Below, piece by piece: positions 25,054-32,894 of a stretch of 64,000 nucleotides of DNA. Every line of letters begins with the position of its first letter. Positions within the stretch are counted from its first letter, which is position 1. Both the position numbers and the translations under genes were made by a program. The notes below the pieces were generated by a model. It had not been told where the DNA came from and made no database searches. It saw only the letters and a program-made list of their open reading frames with translations. Origin of the DNA: a virus; the IMG/VR virus record IMGVR_UViG_3300031918_000008, positions 39,519 to 103,518 of that record, one strand, 5' to 3'.

Positions 25054-25319
25054 AAAATAGTTTTTTTAAAGATCACACACTGCATCCAATAAAGGTTTAT
25101 AAAGAAACAGGATTGGCAGTAGTGTATAACTTTGTTGAAATAATTAAATACTTATTTTATTGTATTACTAATTTAATAATTTTTATTGCATACCCTGTAG
25201 TTTATCCAGTACTTTTATTAGTTGCTTATTTGTGGTATCCTTTTATAATTAGAAAGAAAGACAAAAGAATAAAGGAATCAATGAATAGAATGTTTCCTAA
25301 TAAGGATAAAAAGGAATAA
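25050..25319 (+). CDS. small membrane protein, 89 aa
   Basis: Central hydrophobic region (about residues 24-68, FVEIIKYLFYCITNLIIF and VVYPVLLLVAYLWYPFII) long enough for two membrane helices. Basic C-terminus (RKKDKRIKES). Function unknown; it could be an early host-membrane effector. Confidence 0.68.
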   Translation: MKNSFFKDHTLHPIKVYKETGLAVVYNFVEIIKYLFYCITNLIIFIAYPVVYPVLLLVAYLWYPFIIRKKDKRIKESMNRMFPNKDKKE

Positions 25320-25322
25320 ATT

Positions 25323-27227
25323 ATGGAAGAATATGTACAAGAGTTAATTGAAAACATAGTTACTCGTCATAATGAAGTACTTGATTTTTTGATGAATTGT
25401 AAAGACAGCTATTACAATGATGAGCCTGTTATTTCAGATAGCTTGTTTGATGAATTGGAAAATGCGTTTAAAAGAGTATTTCCTAAAGATGAATATTTTA
25501 CTATTGTAGGAATATCTGCAAAAGGTGAAAAGGTAGAACATAAAATTCCTATGCTTAGTTGTGATAAAGGAAAGACAGTAGAAGATGTTATTAAGTGGAG
25601 GAACAAAATAGGCTATAATGACACTTTAATTTGTATGGGAAAAGGTGATGGATTATCAGGAGATATTGAGTACGAGAATGGTGAAATTGTTTGTATTAGT
25701 ACTCGTGGTAATGGTAAATTTGGCGAAAACAAAACTTGGTTGAAAGACTATTTGAATATTCCTAAGTCAATTAAGTATACTGCTACAGATGGATTTACTG
25801 GAGAAGTACGTGGAGAAATTCATTTAAAGAAATCTACAAAGATGGAAACAAATAATCGCCCCTTACGAAACGTTGCTGGTGGATTGGTTAATCGCAAAGA
25901 TGATAAAACAGATTGTGAACATTTGCGATTTGTAGCTTATCAGCTATATAAAGATGATCCTAATGATTATTTTAGTAATGACTTAGCTGAACTGCAAGAT
26001 ATGGGTTTTGAGGTAATTTGGAATACAGAAATGTGTGCAGATAAAGATATAACTAATATCAGAGAAACATATTTGTCTACATTACGAAATCAGTTTGATT
26101 ATGAAACAGATGGATTAGTATTTCAAGTTAATGATAAAACTTTGTATAACGCTATTGATAGTAAGTATGAAATTTCTCACCACCATTATTATAATTTTGC
26201 ATTGAAACCGCCAAGTGAGAGTAAAGAAACTCCTTGTACTGGTAAAACATGGGGTGTTGTGCGTTCAGGTGATATAGTTCCTGTTGGTTTATTTAAGCCC
26301 GTAATATTAGGAGGGCGACAGGTTAAGCAAGCATTATTGGATAACTATAGCAACGTGGTAAATCTACATATATGTAAAGATGATATTATACTTGTGTCCT
26401 TGCGGAATGATGTAATTCCTCATGTAGAAGAAGTAGTTACTCACATTGGAACAGACTTAGATATCCCTACTTATTGTCCTAGTTGTAGCTCTGCGTTAAG
26501 TATTATTACAAAAAGTAAAAATACAAAATCAAAGAAGCCTGTTGTTCAATACTTGCATTGTAACAATATAAGTTGCCCTGATAAAAATATTAAACAGATT
26601 ACTCATTGGTGTACTGTTTTTGAATTTGATGGAGTAAGTGAATCAACCATCAGAACATTATATAATGCTAAGTTGATTTATGAAATCAAAGACTTGTATA
26701 CCTTAAAAGATGCCTATGATACCCTTATAAGTATTGATGGATTTGGAAAAAAGAAAATAGATAATTTGTTAAATCAGATTGAAAGTACAAAGTCTATCAG
26801 TATTGAAAAGTTTGTAAAAGCACTAGGTATTGAATCAGTTGGTGAACACGTTGTTAAAAACTTAGGTATAAAATCGCTTAATGATTTTTGGAACTTTAAT
26901 AACTTTGAGTATGTTACCGGTCAAAACTTAATTGCTTATCGAGATAGTAATAAAGAAGTAATAGAACATTTACTTAAATTTGTTAGTATAAAGGAGTTAG
27001 CTATGACTACAGAAGTTAAAGGCATAGTAGCAATGACTGGCAAGGGTGCAAAAACCCGCAGTGAACTTATTGAAGATATTAAAAAAATGGGATATACTTT
27101 CAGTGACGGAGTTACTAAAGAAACAACTATTCTTGTATGTGAAAATGTGGATGGAAATTCATCGAAATTAATGTCAGCGAGAAAGAAAGGAATTACTTTA
27201 ATGAGCTATGAGGAGTTTTTTAAATGA
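25323..27227 (+). CDS. ligA: NAD-dependent DNA ligase
   Basis: 634 aa. Adenylation motif KGDG at 107-110 (Lys107 takes AMP), STRGNGKFGE (126-135), EVRGEIHL and NRPLRNVAGG in the nucleotidyltransferase domain. An OB-fold region follows, then a four-Cys zinc finger (CPSC at 385-388, and Cys413/419), helix-hairpin-helix repeats (SIDGFGKKKID) and a C-terminal BRCT domain (about 560-634). Full domain set, slightly shorter than the bacterial 670 aa. It seals nicks using NAD rather than ATP and so consumes NAD. Confidence 0.94.
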   Translation: MEEYVQELIENIVTRHNEVLDFLMNCKDSYYNDEPVISDSLFDELENAFKRVFPKDEYFTIVGISAKGEKVEHKIPMLSCDKGKTVEDVIKWRNKIGYNDTLICMGKGDGLSGDIEYENGEIVCISTRGNGKFGENKTWLKDYLNIPKSIKYTATDGFTGEVRGEIHLKKSTKMETNNRPLRNVAGGLVNRKDDKTDCEHLRFVAYQLYKDDPNDYFSNDLAELQDMGFEVIWNTEMCADKDITNIRETYLSTLRNQFDYETDGLVFQVNDKTLYNAIDSKYEISHHHYYNFALKPPSESKETPCTGKTWGVVRSGDIVPVGLFKPVILGGRQVKQALLDNYSNVVNLHICKDDIILVSLRNDVIPHVEEVVTHIGTDLDIPTYCPSCSSALSIITKSKNTKSKKPVVQYLHCNNISCPDKNIKQITHWCTVFEFDGVSESTIRTLYNAKLIYEIKDLYTLKDAYDTLISIDGFGKKKIDNLLNQIESTKSISIEKFVKALGIESVGEHVVKNLGIKSLNDFWNFNNFEYVTGQNLIAYRDSNKEVIEHLLKFVSIKELAMTTEVKGIVAMTGKGAKTRSELIEDIKKMGYTFSDGVTKETTILVCENVDGNSSKLMSARKKGITLMSYEEFFK

Positions 27228-27460
27228 CAAATAGATTTACTGATGAAGGCTTTAAAGATTATATTATTAAACTAGCGCATGAAAATGCATATCAAAGAGA
27301 CAAATATTATCTGTTAAAAGAGAAAATATTTAATGCCGCTTCTGCTGGAGCTATTACTTTATGTTTAAGCTTGTCAGAAGATGAGTATAAATATCTAAAA
27401 GATTTGGAGTTTTCAATGGATCATCAAGGTAGTGATAAATATTCTGTTTTATTTTATTAA
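27224..27460 (+). CDS. hypothetical protein, 78 aa
   Basis: Overlaps ligA by four bases. Helical, with an N-terminal DEGFKDYIIKLAHENAY segment. Function unknown. It is the last gene before the broken TnpB. Confidence 0.62.
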   Translation: MTNRFTDEGFKDYIIKLAHENAYQRDKYYLLKEKIFNAASAGAITLCLSLSEDEYKYLKDLEFSMDHQGSDKYSVLFY

Positions 27461-27469
27461 GGAATTATA

Positions 27470-27520
27470 ATGAGCCTTTGGAAAGTACTTAATTTTATAG
27501 TCAATAATTATAAATCATAG
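27470..27520 (+). CDS. possible very short peptide (16 aa)
   Basis: ATG behind AAGGAATTATA encodes MSLWKVLNFIVNNYKS. It may be a real micro-peptide or the stump of a gene cut by the transposon fragment that follows. Low confidence because of length. Confidence 0.3.
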   Translation: MSLWKVLNFIVNNYKS

Positions 27521-27567
27521 CTATTTGTCTATAAAATATTTTTAATTAAAGGAGTTATTATTATAAT

Positions 27568-28164
27568 ATGGCAACATATAAAACAGAAATAATATTAAAT
27601 AAAGAACAACAATTACTATATTATAAATCTATAGGAACTTGTAGATTCGTTGCTAACTTATATAAAGATAAAATTGAACAAGAATATAAAGATACTAAGA
27701 AGTTTGTAACTGCTTATACTTTTTCTAAATATTTAAATAACATATATTTAGATATACATCCAGAAATGATTTGGATAAAAAATGTTTCAAGTAAAGCAAT
27801 AAAGCAAGTCATTATTAATATGGAAACAGCTTATAAAAGATTTTTTAATAAAAAAGGTAAATATCCTAAGTTTAAAAATCGACATACTAATAATTGTAAT
27901 TATTAGTATGTTAGATCAGATAAAAATTGCGAAATAAAATGTTATCGTAATAAAATTAAAGTTCCTTGTTTTGGATATGTTTATTTTAAAGAATATGGTT
28001 ATGTACCAAACAGTAAATATGATAGAATTACCAGTGGTAGTATTAGTGTTAAAGCAAATAGATTTTTTATATCTGTAAATACAGAAAAAGCAAAAAAGTT
28101 TATACAGATAATGGATATGACATATGTGAATATTCATTGTATTGTATATGTGGTGAGTATTTAG
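27568..28164 (+). pseudogene. truncated TnpB (IS200/IS605-type), with in-frame stop
   Basis: The N-terminal part matches TnpB/OrfB: ILNKEQQLLYYKSIGTCRFV, then an IKQVIINMETAYKRFF helix and GKYPKFKNRH. A TAG at 27904-27906 interrupts the frame. The frame then continues to 28164, encoding VPCFGYVYFKEYG and RFFISVNTEKAK as in TnpB, then ends before any RuvC catalytic Asp or zinc finger. So it lacks the nuclease part and is dead. It differs clearly from the intact copy at 38615. The start abuts TTATTATAATATG, close to the late-type motif. Confidence 0.82.
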
Positions 28165-28197
28165 GTCATTTTATGTATGGACATTGGGAGTATTAAA

Positions 28198-28293
28198 ATG
28201 CAAGATAAGTATATGGTTTTAGCGTTTTTGGGACTTATTGCTATATGTATAATCTGTGAAACTCTATCAAATATTTTTGGGCATAAAAAATAA
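28198..28293 (+). CDS. single-span membrane micro-protein, 31 aa
   Basis: ATG behind GGGAGTATTAAA. MQDKYMVLAFLGLIAICIICE is mostly one membrane helix, ending GHKK. Short hydrophobic peptides of this type occur next to each other in phage accessory regions. The function is unknown. Confidence 0.5.
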   Translation: MQDKYMVLAFLGLIAICIICETLSNIFGHKK

Positions 28294-28331
28294 AGGATAG
28301 TGAAGAATTACTTAAATAAAAGGATAATTAT

Positions 28332-28457
28332 ATGACTAATTTTATTTTAGGATTTATATGTGGAAGCGTTGTAATTATTATAGCTTTTGTTATTTATAAA
28401 ATAAAAGAAGCAAAAGCAAAAGCAAAATCTAAAATAGATAATGACTGTCCGTGGTAA
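28332..28457 (+). CDS. single-span membrane micro-protein, 41 aa
   Basis: ATG behind AAAAGGATAATT. Hydrophobic residues 3-22 (NFILGFICGSVVIIIAFVIY) followed by a Lys/Ala tail (KEAKAKAKSK) and PW at the end. This layout (helix plus basic tail) could be a small membrane modulator. It is close to the previous micro-protein. Confidence 0.55.
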   Translation: MTNFILGFICGSVVIIIAFVIYKIKEAKAKAKSKIDNDCPW

Positions 28458-28466
28458 GGAGTAATT

Positions 28467-28724
28467 ATGTTTAGACCTCAGAGATATATGCAATTTCCAA
28501 TAATTAGAAAAAGTATTGCTGAAGAGACTTGTGATACTTCAATAGATATAAGTATTTTAACTAAAGCAGAACATTATGATAATATAATATTCATGAAAGA
28601 TAAGAACGATATTGATTATGTAGCAAGATATGGTTCTTCTGATCTTGATTTACTATTGGTTGAACTTATCTATATGAAGATTATTAGACTCATGAATAAA
28701 TGGGATAAAATAAATAGGAAGTAG
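28467..28724 (+). CDS. hypothetical protein, 85 aa
   Basis: ATG behind AAGGAGTAATT. Contains AEETCDTSIDISILTKAEHYD and a helical end. No motif recognised. Part of a run of small genes leading to HD-Pnk. Confidence 0.62.
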   Translation: MFRPQRYMQFPIIRKSIAEETCDTSIDISILTKAEHYDNIIFMKDKNDIDYVARYGSSDLDLLLVELIYMKIIRLMNKWDKINRK

Positions 28725-28726
28725 CT

Positions 28727-28978
28727 ATGAAATTTAGAATTATGAAATATGATAATAAGTATTGTGTTGAATATAAAGAGCTTTTATTTTGGCATAATGT
28801 TATGTGGTTTCGTTGTGGCTGGACTATGTTTTCTGAAAGTTTATACTGTGAAGAAGATTGGGTAGATGGAATATATTCAGAGCAAGTTGCTAAACAGTGT
28901 TTAGAAAATTTTAAGAAATATCTAAATAAATATTATTATAAGCATATTACTAAAGTTGAAACAGTATATGAAGAGTAA
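28727..28978 (+). CDS. hypothetical protein, 83 aa
   Basis: ATG behind AGGAAGTAGCT. Aromatic, beta-rich first half (VEYKELLFWHNVMWFRCGW), then a helical C-terminus (QVAKQCLENFKKYLNKYYY). Overlaps the HD-Pnk start by 11 bases, so the two are likely coupled. Confidence 0.62.
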   Translation: MKFRIMKYDNKYCVEYKELLFWHNVMWFRCGWTMFSESLYCEEDWVDGIYSEQVAKQCLENFKKYLNKYYYKHITKVETVYEE

Positions 28979-29951
28979 TATATTATTTGATGAATACTTT
29001 TCAATGTTTGTTACTAATATACAGCGTAAATATTTAACTCATTATCAGGATCATCTATATCACCCCGAAAGCACAGTTTTTTCGCATAGTAGATTAGTAG
29101 CACTGCTTTTACCTAATACACCTACTATGCAAATGTGTGCTTTGTTACATGATATAGGAAAGCTTAGTTGTACTCAAGTTCATGTGAAACATAATACCTT
29201 GCGTATTCAAAATATAGGTCATGCAGAGATTAGTAATAATTGTATTGAACCACTCCGTAAGTATTTATTTAATGAAATAAAAGATATTGATTGGGAGTGT
29301 GTGCATCAAGTAACATATTATCATATGCGCATGCATGATTATAATGATAATAAAATAAAAAAATCTGAAAAGAGGAAAGCTATGGAAGAGTTAAAGTATT
29401 TTAAAGAATTATCTATGTTTAGCACTGCTGATAAAAATGGAGTAGGCAGTAGTGAGTCTATGCTTCCCTATGTAGTAGTAACTGTTGGTATGAGCGGTAG
29501 CGGTAAATCTACGTGGCGCAAAAGTTTTATTACAGAAATGACAGAGGGTAAAACTCCTTTTATTGCTATTTGTCCTGATGACTTGCGCAAAGAGCTTACA
29601 GGAGATATTAGTAATCAGACTAAAAATAATGAAGTATGGGATAAAGCCTTTTCAATACTTGACTATTATATTTGTAACAAGCAGAATGTAGTGTTTGATA
29701 GTACCTGTACAAACCTTGATACTATGAAGCGTATTTTACGTCATTGTCAAAGTGATACAAAGCATAAAGCAATAGTAATTTTTAAGATATTTAATGTAGA
29801 TATTGATACTTGCAAATGTAGAGTTAATGATGATATACTGCATGGTGTAGATAGATCAAAAGTACCTATGGAAGTAATTGACAGACAATATGAAGGTTAT
29901 AAAAAAGTAGTTGATTGGATTAAATCAAATGATAAGTTGATAATGGAGTAA
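28968..29951 (+). CDS. HD-Pnk: HD-domain phosphoesterase fused to polynucleotide 5' kinase
   Basis: 327 aa from ATG 28968 (a TTG at 28956 is open but less likely). Residues 1-160 form an HD domain: HSR at 40, LLHDIGK with His61-Asp62, GHAE with His85, YYHMRMH near 117-123 and TADKNG with Asp154. Residues 168-327 form a P-loop kinase: GMSGSGKS (174-181), CPDDLRKELTGD, VVFDSTC and a C-terminal Arg lid. Known bacterial HD-Pnk enzymes remove 2',3'-cyclic or 3' phosphates and phosphorylate 5'-OH ends, so this protein should heal broken RNA for the ligases at 32895 and 36798. Confidence 0.87.
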   Translation: MKSNILFDEYFSMFVTNIQRKYLTHYQDHLYHPESTVFSHSRLVALLLPNTPTMQMCALLHDIGKLSCTQVHVKHNTLRIQNIGHAEISNNCIEPLRKYLFNEIKDIDWECVHQVTYYHMRMHDYNDNKIKKSEKRKAMEELKYFKELSMFSTADKNGVGSSESMLPYVVVTVGMSGSGKSTWRKSFITEMTEGKTPFIAICPDDLRKELTGDISNQTKNNEVWDKAFSILDYYICNKQNVVFDSTCTNLDTMKRILRHCQSDTKHKAIVIFKIFNVDIDTCKCRVNDDILHGVDRSKVPMEVIDRQYEGYKKVVDWIKSNDKLIME

Positions 29952-29953
29952 GT

Positions 29954-30679
29954 ATGAAATATACTGATGATGAGTGTTTAGAGTGGTGTAATACTCTTTT
30001 GAAAGAATTTGGTGATAAGCAAATTTCAGGATTTAATTTTGATTATAAAATTTATGGGGTTGCTTTAAAATTAAAGGAGAAGCTTGAAGAAAAAATAGTC
30101 CATGCAGATAGTTGCATCTTTTATCCTTCTACAGACGGAATGTTTGTAAAAAAAGGATCATCTAATATAGAACATATTTGTGATCTTACTAAAAATGATA
30201 TAATTGAAGTATCTGAAAATGGAAAAACTTGGATCAAAGCTGATATTTATAAAAACAATTTTAATTATAAGTTTTATTATCAGATACTAGTGTATTCTTG
30301 TTTTACACAGCTTTATATTAAAACAAATAAAGATATTAATGTTAGGATTAGAAAAATTAATTATGGTAATAAAGTAAGCAGAGAATATTACTATCCTAGT
30401 GAATCTGGACTTTGTATAAAAGAAGTATATGAACGTGTTTGTCAAACACTTCCAATTATGTATGTAAAATTGAATACAGCAATTATACCTGAATATAGAC
30501 ATAGGTGTTCCGAAAATTGGTATCCTATAGATACAAATTTTGAATTTGAAATATACTCTAATCATATAAATGTTTGGGGTTTGCCAAAAGGTAGTTTTGT
30601 AAGAATTAGATATGTAGAAAATGGAAATGAATTAGAAAATAAAAAAGTTATTACTATAAAGGAGTTTTTTGAATCATGA
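29954..30679 (+). CDS. hypothetical protein, 241 aa
   Basis: Follows HD-Pnk by two bases, so same operon. Soluble, alpha/beta with many aromatic residues in the second half. No motif recognised. Overlaps the next gene by four bases. Confidence 0.66.
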   Translation: MKYTDDECLEWCNTLLKEFGDKQISGFNFDYKIYGVALKLKEKLEEKIVHADSCIFYPSTDGMFVKKGSSNIEHICDLTKNDIIEVSENGKTWIKADIYKNNFNYKFYYQILVYSCFTQLYIKTNKDINVRIRKINYGNKVSREYYYPSESGLCIKEVYERVCQTLPIMYVKLNTAIIPEYRHRCSENWYPIDTNFEFEIYSNHINVWGLPKGSFVRIRYVENGNELENKKVITIKEFFES

Positions 30680-30984
30680 TAACTTTATTAGAAAAGCGAT
30701 TAATAGCTTTATCTCAGCTTGGTATCACTATTCAACATGAAAATGGTCATAGATGGATATTAGCAATGGGGACAGACTATTTTGATTTTAATAAAGAATG
30801 TGAAATACAGAAAGTATATCTTTGTAAAGTGTACAGTGGAATAAACTGTGCTTTAGATAAAGTAGATGAAGTATTGAAATACACTAATAAAATATCATTA
30901 ATAGATGTTTACAATTCTTTAGTACTTCAATATGATTGCGAGAGCGAAGACTATATTGTTTCTGAGGGTGAAAATTTAGAATGA
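30676..30984 (+). CDS. hypothetical protein, 102 aa
   Basis: ATGA overlap at both ends. Begins MITLLEKRLIALSQLGITIQHENGH and contains YFDFNKECEIQKVYLCKVY. No known domain. Likely translated by coupling. Confidence 0.62.
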   Translation: MITLLEKRLIALSQLGITIQHENGHRWILAMGTDYFDFNKECEIQKVYLCKVYSGINCALDKVDEVLKYTNKISLIDVYNSLVLQYDCESEDYIVSEGENLE

Positions 30985-31364
30985 TGAAATGCGATATACT
31001 TTTCTTTTCAGATGAGTTTGGCTTCATTGACGATCAGATTTGGTTTCATCATATGCTAGAAATCAATAAATTTGATCCAACATCTATAACTTACATAACG
31101 GAATTTCCAACTCAAGATGAAATCTTTGGAAAAGATTTAGTATTTATAGATTTTGGTGGAATTCCAAAAGGTGAAAGTTATTATTCATTACTAAATAGAG
31201 TAGAAAATTTAATTGAGTTCAATCATGATAAACAATTTGTATTTGCACTAACTATGCCAGAGTGGTTTTACAATAGTGAAACATTGTTTAATTTTGATAA
31301 TGTAATTTCATTCGATAAAAGTGTTTATGAAAATTATAACAAAGCATTTGATTTATTCAGATAA
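30981..31364 (+). CDS. hypothetical protein, 127 aa
   Basis: Alpha/beta pattern: hydrophobic strands (KCDILFFSDEFGF, DLVFIDFGG, QFVFALTMPEWF) each followed by acidic residues, which suggests a small Rossmann- or flavodoxin-like fold. No catalytic motif is assigned. Confidence 0.65.
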   Translation: MMKCDILFFSDEFGFIDDQIWFHHMLEINKFDPTSITYITEFPTQDEIFGKDLVFIDFGGIPKGESYYSLLNRVENLIEFNHDKQFVFALTMPEWFYNSETLFNFDNVISFDKSVYENYNKAFDLFR

Positions 31365-31373
31365 GGAAATAAA

Positions 31374-31622
31374 ATGAGCAGTATAATGATACCTCCATCA
31401 AGAAAATATTATTTAACTTATGAAGAAATGGGAAAGTTAAATACTAAACGATTACTTGCTTATAAGAAAAAGTATTTAACAAACATGCATTGCCATAATC
31501 GATCCCATAAGTGTGATGGAAAAGATTGTAGCACTTGTAGAGATTATCCAGAATTACAAGAATTACAAATTGCTTATAAAAATATTCGAGATATATTATC
31601 AACAAGAGAGCATATAAAATGA
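31374..31622 (+). CDS. hypothetical Cys/His-rich small protein, 82 aa
   Basis: ATG behind AAGGAAATAAA. Residues 39-57 hold CHNRSHKCDGKDCSTC, a dense Cys/His set that probably binds zinc. Helical N- and C-terminal parts. It overlaps the next small gene by four bases. Confidence 0.65.
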   Translation: MSSIMIPPSRKYYLTYEEMGKLNTKRLLAYKKKYLTNMHCHNRSHKCDGKDCSTCRDYPELQELQIAYKNIRDILSTREHIK

Positions 31623-31768
31623 ACGAAGATAAACAAGAAATGAAATGTCCTAAGTGTAATTCTGATATGAAGGAATATGTAACTTGTTTTAGATGTAGGA
31701 ATAAAGATTGTAATTTTATTTATGTTAAATATTTTCAAATAAAGGAAGATAAAGAAAATGAAAAGTAG
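31619..31768 (+). CDS. zinc-ribbon micro-protein, 49 aa
   Basis: Starts in an ATGA overlap. CPKC at residues 10-13 and CFRCRNKDC near 24-32 form a compact ribbon like those of transcription or repair adaptors. Lys/Glu-rich tail. It overlaps the next gene by 11 bases. Confidence 0.6.
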   Translation: MNEDKQEMKCPKCNSDMKEYVTCFRCRNKDCNFIYVKYFQIKEDKENEK

Positions 31769-31949
31769 ATTAAAACTCTACAATAGACTACGTGCAAGTT
31801 ATAAGTTTGTTTTTATCTGTAAAGACTTAAACAGAATTGGTTTTGCTACAAGCTTAGATCAATGTAAAGGTCGATATACTGGTCATGAAAGCAGTGTAGT
31901 GCAGGTATCAAATTTTAGAAAATTATTATTTATTATTTTTGGGAGATAA
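31758..31949 (+). CDS. small basic protein, 63 aa
   Basis: ATG after AAAGGAAGATAAAGAAA. Basic N-terminus (KSRLKLYNRLRASYK) and a hydrophobic C-terminus. It could bind nucleic acid or membrane; no family recognised. Confidence 0.55.
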   Translation: MKSRLKLYNRLRASYKFVFICKDLNRIGFATSLDQCKGRYTGHESSVVQVSNFRKLLFIIFGR

Positions 31950-31950
31950 T

Positions 31951-32130
31951 ATGGAAGATAAAGAAGTTATTACCTTTGAACAGTTTATAGAATCTGAAAT
32001 AAATCCTATCCGCAAGCAAGTAGGAATGTGCAAAATAAGTGCAGAGGATATAGAAAAATGTAAGGATATACTTAAAAGTTTTAATACTAAAAGTATTCCT
32101 TTATACAATCATGGTATAATTACTAATTGA
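31951..32130 (+). CDS. small acidic protein, 59 aa
   Basis: ATG 31951 lies behind GGGAGATAAT; an upstream TTG at 31939 is less likely. Helical and acidic (MEDKEVITFEQFIESEI). The stop overlaps a TTGACA promoter box. Function unknown. Confidence 0.58.
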   Translation: MEDKEVITFEQFIESEINPIRKQVGMCKISAEDIEKCKDILKSFNTKSIPLYNHGIITN

Positions 32131-32155
32131 CAAATATTTTAATTTATTATAGGAT
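32127..32155 (+). promoter_or_regulatory. possible promoter (TTGACA, weak -10)
   Basis: TTGACA at 32127-32132 in the same CTAATTGACA context as other promoters here. At 17 nt the -10 would be TAGGAT, which is weak. It precedes the 32163 gene. Confidence 0.4.
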
Positions 32156-32162
32156 TAGTAAA

Positions 32163-32504
32163 ATGAAACAAGTACTAAAGATATATTTGAATACTGGCTA
32201 TAAATGTTTAATTAGCTATAATTTTCCAATTAAGTATTGTGATTATACCTTTTGGTTTAACTCATATAATATAGAAAAAATAGAAAAAGTATTGGATAAC
32301 GTAGAAGTGAATAAAGCAGAAGAGTATAAGGACAATTTGTCTTTTGAGGGACTAACTTACGCTCAAGACATGATTCGCATAAAAGGCGAATTAAAAAATT
32401 ACTTAAAATATCATGATCCAATTGTCTTAAAAAGATTTAGCTGTGGTAGTATGAGCGTAAGCGCAGAATACATAGATGTTCCAGAAGAAACAGATTTTGA
32501 ATAA
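32163..32504 (+). CDS. hypothetical protein, 113 aa
   Basis: ATG 32163 behind AGGATTAGTAAA. The frame is open further upstream, but that part is promoter sequence. Beta-rich N-terminus, Lys/Glu-rich middle and a CGSMSVSAEY stretch near the end. No family recognised. Confidence 0.62.
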   Translation: MKQVLKIYLNTGYKCLISYNFPIKYCDYTFWFNSYNIEKIEKVLDNVEVNKAEEYKDNLSFEGLTYAQDMIRIKGELKNYLKYHDPIVLKRFSCGSMSVSAEYIDVPEETDFE

Positions 32505-32515
32505 GGAGAGTATAG

Positions 32516-32830
32516 ATGAATCTTAAAAAGATTGTTATTACAATTAAGGAAATTGGATTGGTAGGTGGCATCCAGTTTGATAATCCAGAGGTTCAAAAGC
32601 AAATTGATAATTCATTGATTCAGAAAATGGCTAAGAATGCAGTAGCTGATCAGTTGGCTACCTTTGAAGCAAAGCAGAAACTTGTAGAGTATGAGCGGAC
32701 ATGGATTGATATTGACATGCGGAAGGCAGTTATTGGTTATATTAATTCTGCAAGTGTTAACAAGATTCCTATTTTCCCTGCGGTAACAGGATCAAACACT
32801 GCTTTTGATATTTCAAAATACACCAAGTAA
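32516..32830 (+). CDS. hypothetical protein, 104 aa
   Basis: ATG behind AAGGAGAGTATAG. Helical, with EVQKQIDNSLIQKMAKNAVADQL in two parts. Base composition is somewhat less AT-rich than the surrounding genes. Last gene before a stem-loop and the Hen1-ligase gene. Confidence 0.66.
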   Translation: MNLKKIVITIKEIGLVGGIQFDNPEVQKQIDNSLIQKMAKNAVADQLATFEAKQKLVEYERTWIDIDMRKAVIGYINSASVNKIPIFPAVTGSNTAFDISKYTK

Positions 32831-32843
32831 AATAATTTAAAAA

Positions 32844-32881
32844 AGTATAAGTCAGACAATTAGATTTATCTGATTTATACT
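32844..32881 (+). promoter_or_regulatory. stem-loop upstream of the Hen1-ligase gene
   Basis: 13-bp stem AGTATAAGTCAGA / TCTGATTTATACT (one G-T pair) with a 12-nt loop. It ends just before the AAAGGAAG ribosome-binding site of the 32895 gene. No T-tract, so it looks more like a processing or control element than a terminator. Confidence 0.6.
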
Positions 32882-32894
32882 AAAGGAAGATAAT

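Noticed and set aside
32127-32162. TTG start at 32127 for the 32163 gene
   Set aside because: The bases are a TTGACA promoter box and a ribosome-binding site; ATG 32163 follows a proper site.
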